Shown: piece after piece, positions 1 through 5,168 of the stretch
Position numbering within the stretch: the first letter of the stretch is position 1
Layout of the letters: each line of letters opens with the position of its first letter
Notes under the pieces: generated by a model
The model's input: only the letters and a program-made list of their open reading frames with translations
Told to the model about the DNA's origin: nothing
The model's database searches: none
Assembly (NCBI GenBank): GCA_031289935.1
Contig: JAITON010000031.1
Coordinates: 1 to 5,168 of the forward strand
Direction of reading: 5' to 3'
DNA from: Treponema sp.
Lineage (GTDB): Bacteria > Spirochaetota > Spirochaetia > Treponematales > Breznakiellaceae
DNA: 5,168 nucleotides
Translations under genes and position numbers: made by a program

Positions 1-189
1 GTGCGCAATCCGGTAGGATTGCACGCAAACTGCGCGATTGAGAGATTCTGACCGGCCCCAGCGGGGCCACTATCTGGCGTTGCCGGACTATTGGGAAATT
101 CTGGCCGCCCCCAGCGGGGCTACCCCCAGCGGGGCTCGCAATCCGGCCTGGGCCGGATTGCACCGGACTCTTGAGGACATTTAACTGGG
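1..189. repeat. Modular cluster of GC-rich palindromic repeats
   Basis: Two hairpin modules and a linker recur. Module A is GCAATCC-type: 5-22 (7-bp stem, GGTA loop) and 138-161 (11-bp stem GCAATCCGGCC with GGCCGGATTGC, 2-nt spacer). Module B is CCCCAGCGGGG: 54-68 with a 6-bp stem, 108-121, and 123-136. A linker resembling CCGGACTCTTGAGGA occurs around 84-96 and 163-176, with a looser version near 31-44. Bases 45-70 and 98-123 are direct repeats, 23 of 26 identical. The cluster lies downstream of the minus-strand promoter at 241-267 and so may form the structured leader of its transcript. It looks like an interspersed intergenic repeat; I cannot name its family, and no protein-coding gene is supported here. 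Confidence 0.75.
138..161. repeat. Strongest hairpin of the left cluster (11-bp stem)
   Basis: GCAATCCGGCC (138-148) is followed after TG by its exact complement GGCCGGATTGC (151-161). The folded form would have about 10 pairs with a 4-nt loop. There is no T-tract on either side, so it is not an obvious terminator. The same GCAATCC/GGATTGC core reappears at 5-22 with a shorter stem. Confidence 0.8.
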
Positions 190-230
190 AACAACCTCTA
201 TTGGCCCTGTTTCCATGCGTCATCATCATG

Positions 231-245
231 ATAAAGTAACTTTAT
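231..245. promoter_or_regulatory. Perfect 15-bp palindrome over the -10 region, candidate operator
   Basis: ATAAAGT (231-237) and ACTTTAT (239-245) form a perfect inverted repeat with a single central base. It covers most of the -10 box and the expected start site of the minus-strand promoter at 241-267. Position and symmetry suit a dimeric repressor site, but no regulator is encoded here and the motif is not one I can name. A separate 8-bp palindrome ATCATGAT sits at 225-232. Confidence 0.45.
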
Positions 246-267
246 ACCATCACGAGGGATATGTCAA
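241..267 (-). promoter_or_regulatory. Predicted minus-strand promoter reading out of the left edge
   Basis: The minus strand has a perfect -35 box TTGACA (262-267) and a -10 candidate TATAAA (241-246) 15 nt downstream. An alternative -10, TAAAGT, overlaps it at a 17-nt spacing. It lies just past the ispH terminator and points away from the operon. It would therefore drive a transcript starting near 234 and running through the hairpin cluster to a gene beyond base 1. No gene for it is visible in the window. The 15-nt spacing of the better -10 is short, which lowers confidence. Confidence 0.55.
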
Positions 268-286
268 GGGGTTTTTAAGCTTTTCG

Positions 287-327
287 AAAAAAAAACGCAG
301 GAAAACCGTCCGGCTTTGACTGCCGGA
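287..327 (-). terminator. Probable rho-independent terminator of the operon after ispH
   Basis: On the minus strand, starting 3 nt after the ispH stop, TCCGGC pairs with GCCGGA (309-314 with 322-327) around a 7-nt loop. CGG, then TTTT (302-305), and further on a run of nine T (287-295) follow. The first T run is short and offset by 3 nt from the stem, so efficiency may be modest. The position directly at the operon end supports the call. Confidence 0.55.
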
Positions 328-330
328 GCT

Positions 331-1206
331 TCAGCTTGAGCCGCCGAGAGCCGCCTCTATCCTGTCGATAACCCAGTCCGGGGTAGAAGCCCCGGCAGAA
401 AGCCCCAGCCTCGCAAAGCCGGTAATCCCGGGCGGCAGGTCCGCGGCAGATTCGGCGATCCAGGCAGGCAGGCCGCTCTCCCGGGCAATGGCAAGAAGCC
501 GCCGGGTATTGGCCGAACCCCGGCCCCCGGCGATGAGCGCCGCGTCCACCTCCCGGCAGAGCTCCCTCAGGGCCTCCTGCCGTTCCCGGGTGGCCGGACA
601 AATGGTATCAATGACCTCAATATCCGGAAAGTATTGACCTATGGCGGCCGCGATGGCATCGTATTCGCCGGGGGAGATCGTAGTCTGGGCCAGTAAGGCC
701 GGGGATTGGGGATTGGGGATTGGGGATTGGGCCAGTTGCCGGGCAGCACGGGCGGCTTCTTCGGGCTTCCCCACCACAAGGCAGCCGGGGGCATAACCCT
801 GAATACCGGCCACCTCGGCATGGGCCCTTTCCCCGGCTAGAAACACCGGCCGCCCGGCCCGGCTCAGATCCCGGGCCCGCATCTGGCTGGCCTTTACCTT
901 GGGGCAGGTCGCATCCACGACCCGTCCGCCCCGTTCCATCAGGGCCGTCTCCAGGAGGGGACATATCCCGTGGGCCCGGATAATCAGGACTGCCCCGGAA
1001 AGTACCGCCGGGAGCTTCCGGGCGTCCAGTACCTCAAGACCCTTACCGGCCAAGTCCTCCAGGGCCGGGGGGTTATGGATTAGGGGGCCGATGGAATAAC
1101 AGCGCCTTCCGGTAGCCGCCGCCGAGGCAAGCTCCGTATAGGCCGTTTCCATCGCCCTTCTAACCCCGAAACAGCAGCCCAAAACCCTGGCGCGGATTAC
1201 CCTCAC
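331..1206 (-). CDS. ispH: IspH, 4-hydroxy-3-methylbut-2-enyl diphosphate reductase
   Basis: IspH (LytB) catalyses the last step of the MEP isoprenoid pathway in the cytoplasm, reducing HMBPP to IPP and DMAPP with an oxygen-sensitive iron-sulfur cluster. All three cluster cysteines are visible in family context: Cys12 in GCCFGV, Cys101 in DATCPKVKA and Cys203 in DTICPATRERQ. Substrate and catalytic residues also match: His44 (LIHN), His79 (RAHG), His129 and Glu131 (HAEVAG), the QTTIS motif (174-178), GSANT (230-234) and SAGAST (270-275). The 291 residues are slightly shorter than E. coli IspH (316). The start is GTG, and it places Cys12 exactly where E. coli has it. The GTG overlaps the secF stop (GTGA), with only a poorly spaced AGGTG upstream, so translation probably depends on coupling to secF. 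A (GGGGATT)n heptamer repeat at 701-731 encodes residues 159-169, in a linker just before QTTIS. The enzyme looks intact, and a terminator-like hairpin follows its stop. Confidence 0.97.
   Translation of the reverse strand: MRVIRARVLGCCFGVRRAMETAYTELASAAATGRRCYSIGPLIHNPPALEDLAGKGLEVLDARKLPAVLSGAVLIIRAHGICPLLETALMERGGRVVDATCPKVKASQMRARDLSRAGRPVFLAGERAHAEVAGIQGYAPGCLVVGKPEEAARAARQLAQSPIPNPQSPALLAQTTISPGEYDAIAAAIGQYFPDIEVIDTICPATRERQEALRELCREVDAALIAGGRGSANTRRLLAIARESGLPAWIAESAADLPPGITGFARLGLSAGASTPDWVIDRIEAALGGSS
701..731. repeat. GGGGATT heptamer tandem repeat inside ispH
   Basis: Four exact copies of GGGGATT (701-728) plus a partial GGG are present; on the coding strand they read as CCCCAAT-type units. 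They encode roughly residues 159-169 of IspH (AQSPIPNPQSP), a Pro-rich linker before the QTTIS motif. Seven is not a multiple of three, so gain or loss of one unit would shift the reading frame. The present copy number keeps the gene open. The unit matches the known cyanobacterial short tandem repeat CCCCA(A/G)T, but a relationship is not implied. Confidence 0.95.
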
Positions 1207-2408
1207 TTCACCTGTCGTTCTTTCTTGACCCGTTTCGCCTTTACCGATTCCCAGAGGTTCACAAAGCCTGAGGCGATGAAGATGGTCGAATACACGCCGG
1301 ATGTCATACCCACCAGGAGCGCCAGGGCAAAATCCTTCATGGACCCGGTGGTAAAGATAAAGAGCATCACCACCGCCAGCATGGTCGTTACCGTGGTAAT
1401 GACGGTCCGGCCCAGGGTCTCGCTGATGGCCCGGTTCAGGACCTCCATAAAGGGATCGTCGGGGTAAATCCGCCGGGTCTCCCGAATCCGGTCAAAGATC
1501 ACGATGGTATCGTTGATTGAATAACCCAGGATGGTCAGTATGGCGGCGATACTCGTGGTGTTAAACTCCATGCGGCTCCATACAAAGAAGGCCACCATGA
1601 TCAGGGCGTCGTGGGCAATAGCCAGCACCGCCCCCACCGCATACTGGGGCTTAAAGCGGATGGATGCGTAGATCAGGATCAGCGCCAGGGTGGCCAGAAT
1701 GAGGAGCCCAGCCTGGGCCGTCAGGGCCTCGGAGAACCGGGAGCTCACATAGTCGGACCGGGTTATCGCCACACCGTCTGCGCCAAAGGCCGTTTCCAGG
1801 GCGGCAATAATCTGCTCCGCCGAGACCCCGTCCTCGGAAGCATCCTCCTGCATGCGGATCATAAAGTGCCGGTCCGCCGGGTCCCCCAGAATCTGCACCG
1901 AGACCGTCCCCAGGGACTCTAGGCTGGACCGCACTTCTTCAATGGGAACCACCGGACTATCCGGCGGCAGGTAATGGACCACATAGGGTTCGGCCCCCAG
2001 GAGCGGGTTTCCCTGGGTGCTCTGGATAAGCAGGGTCGATGCCGTGGCCCCCGGCGCGTTAAGGCTTACCCCGACGCCTTCCACGCCCAAAAGCCCGGCC
2101 CGTAAATCATTCAAGGTGGGATAGCTTGTATAGGGGAACTCGTGGGTCACCCCCTCGATACCGGCGCCTGAAACAACGATGTCCATACCCGCCCGGCCAA
2201 AGGAAACCGATGCGTTGGCCCGGCCCGAATAGCTCAGGTTAAGGGCCGTGGGGGCAAACTGCACCTCCTGGACCAGGCCCGCCTGGAAGTCAACCCCCAG
2301 ATTAAACCCCCCGTTGAGAAAGTATCCGGCAATACCGGCCACAACCAACAGGGAAGAAAGGACCAGGGCGGGGAGAAAAAACCTGGAAAATGGCAAAATC
2401 CGCTTCAT
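1203..2408 (-). CDS. secF: SecF, protein translocase subunit
   Basis: SecF is the partner of SecD in the proton-driven inner-membrane complex that assists late steps of Sec protein export. The 401-residue protein has helix 1 at about 11-30, then the signature FNLGVDFQAG (35-44), a periplasmic domain to about 230, and helices at about 233-251, 255-276, 284-305, 337-354 and 358-383. Conserved segments include AIAHDALIM (263-271), LGYSINDTIVIFDRIRE (294-310) and NRAISETLGRTVITT (325-339). The tail is basic (AKRVKKERQVK), as expected for a cytoplasmic end. Two things differ from the usual protein: the signature reads DFQAG where families commonly have DF-x-GG, and the loop between helices 1 and 2 is about 200 residues, roughly twice that of E. 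coli SecF (323 aa in total). The ATG overlaps the secD stop by 4 nt and has an AAGGGGG Shine-Dalgarno about 7 nt upstream, inside secD. Its own TGA overlaps the ispH GTG. Confidence 0.97.
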   Translation of the reverse strand: MKRILPFSRFFLPALVLSSLLVVAGIAGYFLNGGFNLGVDFQAGLVQEVQFAPTALNLSYSGRANASVSFGRAGMDIVVSGAGIEGVTHEFPYTSYPTLNDLRAGLLGVEGVGVSLNAPGATASTLLIQSTQGNPLLGAEPYVVHYLPPDSPVVPIEEVRSSLESLGTVSVQILGDPADRHFMIRMQEDASEDGVSAEQIIAALETAFGADGVAITRSDYVSSRFSEALTAQAGLLILATLALILIYASIRFKPQYAVGAVLAIAHDALIMVAFFVWSRMEFNTTSIAAILTILGYSINDTIVIFDRIRETRRIYPDDPFMEVLNRAISETLGRTVITTVTTMLAVVMLFIFTTGSMKDFALALLVGMTSGVYSTIFIASGFVNLWESVKAKRVKKERQVK

Positions 2409-4135
2409 GCCTTGACCCCCTTAAACCAGCTTACCGAAAGTTTCTTCCTCTGCAGCACATCGGTACCGAAGTCAAAAATCAGCCTCGACACAAACAGGGC
2501 GGTAAAGACCGAAGAGAGCACGCCGATGGCCAGGCTCACCGCGAACCCCTGAATAGGCCCGGAGCCCAACTGGGAGAGGAACAGGGCGGCGATAAAGGTA
2601 GTGATATTGGAGTCCATGACCGCCCAGAAGGCTTTATTAAAGCCCGCTTCCACGGCGGCCTTCCTCGTCTTGCCCAGCCTGAGTTCCTCCTTCATGCGCT
2701 CAAAGATGATGACATTAGCGTCCACCGCCATGCCGATGGTCAGGATAAACCCCGCGATACTCGGCAGGGTCAGGGTAAAGTTAAAGGCCGAAAGGATACT
2801 ACCCATCAAATAGATGTTGAGGATCTGGGCGATGACCGCGTTACCCCCGGCCCCCTTGTAATAGATCAGCATAAAGACCATAACCGCAGCCAGGCCCCCC
2901 AGGAGCGCGTAAAGCCCCTGCCTGATAGTATCTTCCCCCATAGAGGCCCCAATGGACTGTTGGTTGATCACTTCCAGTTCCACCGGCAGGGCCGCCGTGC
3001 GGAGGGTCAGGGCGATATTCTCGGCCTCCTCGGCGCCAAAGCCCGAGAGCCGTACCGCGTCCCGAATGGCCGTTGTAATGGTAGCCTGGGACTTGACCCG
3101 GTCGTCCAGGACAATGGCCAGGAGCTGGTTTACGTTTGCCGAGGTCAGTTGATAAAAGATCTCCCCCCCCTCGGCGTCCAGGTTAAAGGTTACCTCGGGC
3201 TTGCCGTCCAGATCGTTCCGCTCTACCACCGCGCTCTGGATATGGTTCCCGTCCAGGCCAATTTCCTTTTTGATGGCCGTGTACTCTACAAATTCGTCCA
3301 GGCCGTACTGATCTTTCTCGTAGACCCCGCGGATGACCACATCGGCAGGAATAATGGAAGGATCCAGCAGATTGCCCTGGGCGTCAAAAGTATCCGCCGG
3401 GTGGGCGGCGTAATAGGCGTTAAAGACCGCCAGGGCCTCGGTATCCACCAGGTGAAATGCCAGCCCCCCCTTGCCCATAATGATGGAATTGATCCGCTCA
3501 GGATCGGCGGCGCCGGGAATTTCCACATAAATCTGGTCCGTTCCCTGGCGCCGGATCACCGGTTCGGTGAGGCCGAAGCGGTCGATACGGTTGTTCAGCA
3601 CCTCCAGGGCCCGGTTCACCGCGTCCTCCCGGTCTTCTTCGGTCAGGGGCCGGCCCAGCTTCTCCTGGAGCGCGTCCATATCAGCCTGGAGAATGATAGA
3701 AAGCCCCCCGGAAAGGTCCAGCCCCAGTTGCACCGCGCTCTGTTGCAGGTTCTTGAGGGCGAAGACACTGTCCCGGTACTCGCTTTCGATAGCCTCCAGG
3801 GCATCTTCCCGGCGGGAAAAGACCGAAAGCACCGCCGCCGCGTCCCATTGCCCAGGAGCCGGCAGGTCCATATCCCGCTGAAGCTTCCTGGCCTTGGGAA
3901 CCAGGAACTCCAGCCCGGCGGGAACCGCCTCAGCGGAACGGGCCGCGTCGATCAGGTTCTGGAGCCCCACCAGGGCCGTCCTGGACGCGTACTCCTTGAT
4001 CTGCTCCCGGGTACCCAGGGCCAGGGCCTGATCCTCTTTAGGGACCATGAAGTACCAGCGCAGGGTGGGGAACAGGAATACAAAACACACCGCCACCACC
4101 AGGAGGACGATGATAAACCGATACCGTTTACTCAT
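2405..4135 (-). CDS. secD: SecD, protein translocase subunit
   Basis: SecD is the large subunit of the RND-type SecDF complex, which uses the proton-motive force on the periplasmic side to pull and release proteins exported through SecYEG. The 576-residue protein has membrane helix 1 at about 6-23 and a long periplasmic region up to about 400. This contains QLGLDLSGGLSI (136-147), the segment LNNRIDRFGLTEPVIRRQGT (180-199), IYVEIPGA (202-209) and LRTAALPVELEVI (378-390). Five more helices follow at about 407-426, 433-451, 456-478, 507-523 and 527-551. Helix 4 carries GMAVDANVIIFERMKEEL, whose Asp472 matches the conserved aspartate needed for proton coupling. Length is a little below E. coli SecD (615). 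The ATG has a GAGG Shine-Dalgarno at 4143-4146, 7 nt upstream, in the short gap after yajC. Its TGA overlaps the secF ATG (ATGA), so the two subunits are probably translationally coupled. No damage is visible. Confidence 0.98.
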   Translation of the reverse strand: MSKRYRFIIVLLVVAVCFVFLFPTLRWYFMVPKEDQALALGTREQIKEYASRTALVGLQNLIDAARSAEAVPAGLEFLVPKARKLQRDMDLPAPGQWDAAAVLSVFSRREDALEAIESEYRDSVFALKNLQQSAVQLGLDLSGGLSIILQADMDALQEKLGRPLTEEDREDAVNRALEVLNNRIDRFGLTEPVIRRQGTDQIYVEIPGAADPERINSIIMGKGGLAFHLVDTEALAVFNAYYAAHPADTFDAQGNLLDPSIIPADVVIRGVYEKDQYGLDEFVEYTAIKKEIGLDGNHIQSAVVERNDLDGKPEVTFNLDAEGGEIFYQLTSANVNQLLAIVLDDRVKSQATITTAIRDAVRLSGFGAEEAENIALTLRTAALPVELEVINQQSIGASMGEDTIRQGLYALLGGLAAVMVFMLIYYKGAGGNAVIAQILNIYLMGSILSAFNFTLTLPSIAGFILTIGMAVDANVIIFERMKEELRLGKTRKAAVEAGFNKAFWAVMDSNITTFIAALFLSQLGSGPIQGFAVSLAIGVLSSVFTALFVSRLIFDFGTDVLQRKKLSVSWFKGVKA

Positions 4136-4153
4136 GGAACCGCCTCAACAAAG

Positions 4154-4624
4154 TTATTTTTCTTCTTCGGAAGGCCCGGCGGCGGCTTCGGGCTCTTCAA
4201 CCACCACCGCATCCACCGCCTCGTCCTTCTTCTTTGAGCCAAAAAGCTTGAGGCCCCCGGCCTTTCCTTCCGCAGACTTCTCTTCTACCGCAGCCTTCCC
4301 CTCGGCGACAATACTGGAAACGGCGCTCCGGGAAAACTCAATCTTGGTGCCGTCGTCCACCTTGACGATGACCGAATCGTCCCGGACCGTGTAAATGGTC
4401 CCGTGAATCCCCCCGATGGTAACAATCTTGTCGCCCTTTTTGATAGCGCTCAGCATCCGCTGAGTATCCTTTTGCTTCTTATTCTGGGGACGGATGATGA
4501 GAAAGTAGAAAATCCCGATAACCAGCGCAAAGGGGATGATCGTGGTGAGCAGGGAACCGCCCGTGGCGGCTCCTTCTCCGGCAGCCGCTTCCGGATTGCT
4601 CGAGAGCAGGTACAATGAATTCAT
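4154..4624 (-). CDS. yajC: YajC, Sec translocon accessory membrane protein
   Basis: This is the small inner-membrane subunit that associates with SecDF and the SecYEG protein-export channel; its exact mechanical role in the family is still unclear. The 156-residue protein has a short N-terminal segment, one membrane helix at about 25-44, and directly after it the family signature FYFLIIRPQNKKQK (39-52). A compact cytoplasmic domain follows, with GDKIVTIGGIHGTI (64-77) and DGTKIEFSRSAV (91-102). Residues 107-156 form a low-complexity Ala/Glu/Lys tail, which makes the protein longer than the roughly 110 residues of E. coli YajC. The ATG start is supported by a strong Shine-Dalgarno AAGGAAG at 4631-4637, 6 nt upstream. 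It is the first gene of the operon: a promoter lies at 4658-4687 and secD starts 18 nt after its stop. Identification is firm from both the motifs and the secD/secF neighbours. Confidence 0.96.
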   Translation of the reverse strand: MNSLYLLSSNPEAAAGEGAATGGSLLTTIIPFALVIGIFYFLIIRPQNKKQKDTQRMLSAIKKGDKIVTIGGIHGTIYTVRDDSVIVKVDDGTKIEFSRSAVSSIVAEGKAAVEEKSAEGKAGGLKLFGSKKKDEAVDAVVVEEPEAAAGPSEEEK

Positions 4625-4657
4625 AGGTAACTTCCTTCTAGAGAGAAATAGTTTCTG

Positions 4658-4687
4658 ACTCTAGCACGGAATGCGTAAAAGGGTCAA
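4658..4687 (-). promoter_or_regulatory. Predicted sigma70-type promoter of the yajC-secD-secF-ispH operon
   Basis: Read on the minus strand there is a -35 box TTGACC (4682-4687), an 18-nt spacer and a -10 box TAGAGT (4658-4663). The -10 is preceded by TGC, giving an extended -10 (TGCTAGAGT). Transcription would start near 4651, leaving a leader of about 27 nt that carries the yajC Shine-Dalgarno. Genes 2-4 overlap or nearly touch, so this is likely the main promoter for all four. The call rests on consensus match and position only. Confidence 0.7.
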
Positions 4688-4702
4688 GCCTTCAGAGGCT
4701 GA
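4684..4702. other. Small inverted repeat overlapping the operon -35 box
   Basis: AGCCT (4687-4691) and AGGCT (4696-4700) form a 5-bp stem with a 4-nt loop. Two further pairs are possible beyond a bulged A. It touches the -35 box of the operon promoter and could be a weak operator, the remnant of a terminator, or chance. It has no T-tract on either strand, so I do not call it a terminator. Confidence 0.25.
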
Positions 4703-4708
4703 TTGTAC

Positions 4709-5168
4709 GGTTCCGGTTAAACACCCTAGGGACCCGCCGCTCCGAACCGCCGCTCGTAGGGTTCTGACTAACCCCTGTACACGTTTCCGGTTAAACACCC
4801 TACGGTTCTGACTAACCCTTGTACGTTTCCGGTTAAACACCCTACGGTTCTAGTTAAACACCCTACGGTTCTGATTAAGCCCTGTACACGTTTCCGGTTA
4901 AACACCCTAGGGTTCTGACTAACCCCTGTACACGTTTCCGGTTAAACACCCTAGGGTTCTGACTAACCCCGGTACACGTTTCCGGTTAAACACCCTAGGG
5001 TTCTGACTAACCCCTGTACACGTTTCCGGTTAAACACCCTAGGGTTCTGATTAAGCCCTGTACACGTTTCCGGTTAAACACCCTACGGTTCTGATTAAGC
5101 CCTGTACACGTTTCCGGTTAAACACCCTACGGTTCTGATTAAGCTCTGTACACGTTTCCGGTTAAACA
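4709..5168. repeat. 44-bp tandem repeat array, running off the right edge
   Basis: Units begin with GTTTCCGG at 4783, 4825, 4890, 4934, 4978, 5022, 5066, 5110 and 5154 (partial), plus a divergent first copy at 4709. From 4890 on, the spacing is exactly 44 bp. Copy 1 carries a 30-bp insertion, copy 2 lacks 2 bp (AC), and copy 3 has a 21-bp internal duplication. Each unit includes GGTTAAACACCCTA followed by GGGTTCTGACTAACCC or a variant, and ends with GTACAC. ACCCTAGGGT is a perfect 10-bp palindrome in the AGGG version. There are no unique spacers, so it is not a CRISPR array. Frequent TAA in every pass and a unit length not divisible by three argue against coding. Apart from this array and the operon promoter, I see nothing else between 4625 and 5168. 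Confidence 0.97.
4731..4760. repeat. 30-bp GC-rich insertion in the first tandem unit
   Basis: Relative to the 44-bp unit, 30 extra bases interrupt copy 1 just after CCCTAGG, and TAGG recurs at the far side. The insert consists largely of two near-identical 13-mers, GACCCGCCGCTCC (4731-4743) and GAACCGCCGCTCG (4744-4756). It is much more GC-rich than the surrounding units. It could be a small local duplication or a captured fragment; its origin is not visible. Confidence 0.7.

Noticed and set aside
54..68. GGCCCC-AGC-GGGGCC hairpin as a terminator.
   Set aside because: No T-tract follows on either strand, and the same core recurs three times as part of a repeat cluster.
181..216. 11-residue minus-strand mini-ORF (METGPIEVVPS) that could be a leader peptide.
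   Set aside because: No ribosome binding site and no run of regulatory codons; a frame this short is expected by chance.
1..229. Minus-strand frame starting ATGATGATG at 229 and staying open to the left edge (76 codons).
   Set aside because: It has no Shine-Dalgarno and would be nearly leaderless from the predicted start near 234. It translates straight through the hairpin repeats into Gly/Pro/Ala-rich sequence. The GC-rich repeats explain the lack of stops, though sequence beyond the edge could change this.
2390..4237. Long open frame on the plus strand, 615 codons, spanning all of secD in antisense.
   Set aside because: It mirrors secD, which has complete family motifs, a good Shine-Dalgarno and operon context. 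The translation is rich in Gln, His, Arg, Gly and Pro with no recognisable domain, as expected for a shadow frame opposite GC-rich coding sequence.
4709..5168. Possible CRISPR array.
   Set aside because: The 44-bp units abut directly and the whole unit is repeated. There are no unique spacers and no cas genes in view.
4709..5168. Possible repetitive protein-coding gene.
   Set aside because: The 44-bp period rotates the reading frame each unit, and TTAAAC and CTAA supply frequent stops.

Overview
The window holds one complete minus-strand operon, read from right to left: yajC, secD, secF, then ispH (lytB). It is flanked by two gene-free stretches rich in repeats. The coding part is GC-rich by eye. 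The long SecD periplasmic region and the yajC-secD-secF order fit a diderm (two-membrane) bacterium. SecD reads to me most like proteins of Treponema-type spirochaetes, but that taxonomic call is inference from memory and no search was run.

Region by region. Bases 1-330 hold no convincing gene. They contain a cluster of GC-rich hairpins built from two recurring modules (1-161), a sigma70-like minus-strand promoter that fires out of the left edge, a perfect 15-bp palindrome over its -10 box, and a probable terminator just after ispH. Bases 331-4624 are the operon, very tightly packed: an 18-nt gap between yajC and secD, then 4-nt stop/start overlaps at secD/secF (ATGA) and secF/ispH (GTGA). 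Its promoter lies at 4658-4687, about 30 nt upstream of yajC. Bases 4709-5168 are a tandem array of a 44-bp unit, about nine copies plus a partial, that runs off the right edge.

How the genes work together. SecD and SecF form the inner-membrane complex that uses the proton-motive force to help the SecYEG/SecA channel complete protein export. YajC is a small membrane partner of that complex. IspH is the last enzyme of the MEP isoprenoid pathway, an iron-sulfur enzyme with no direct role in secretion. Its position at the operon's end, translationally coupled to secF, is the main organisational oddity. IspH also carries a frame-threatening heptamer repeat inside its coding sequence.

I see no mobile-element gene, CRISPR array, tRNA or rRNA. 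The four genes are ordinary housekeeping genes. The least explained material is the two non-coding repeat systems and the operator-like palindrome.
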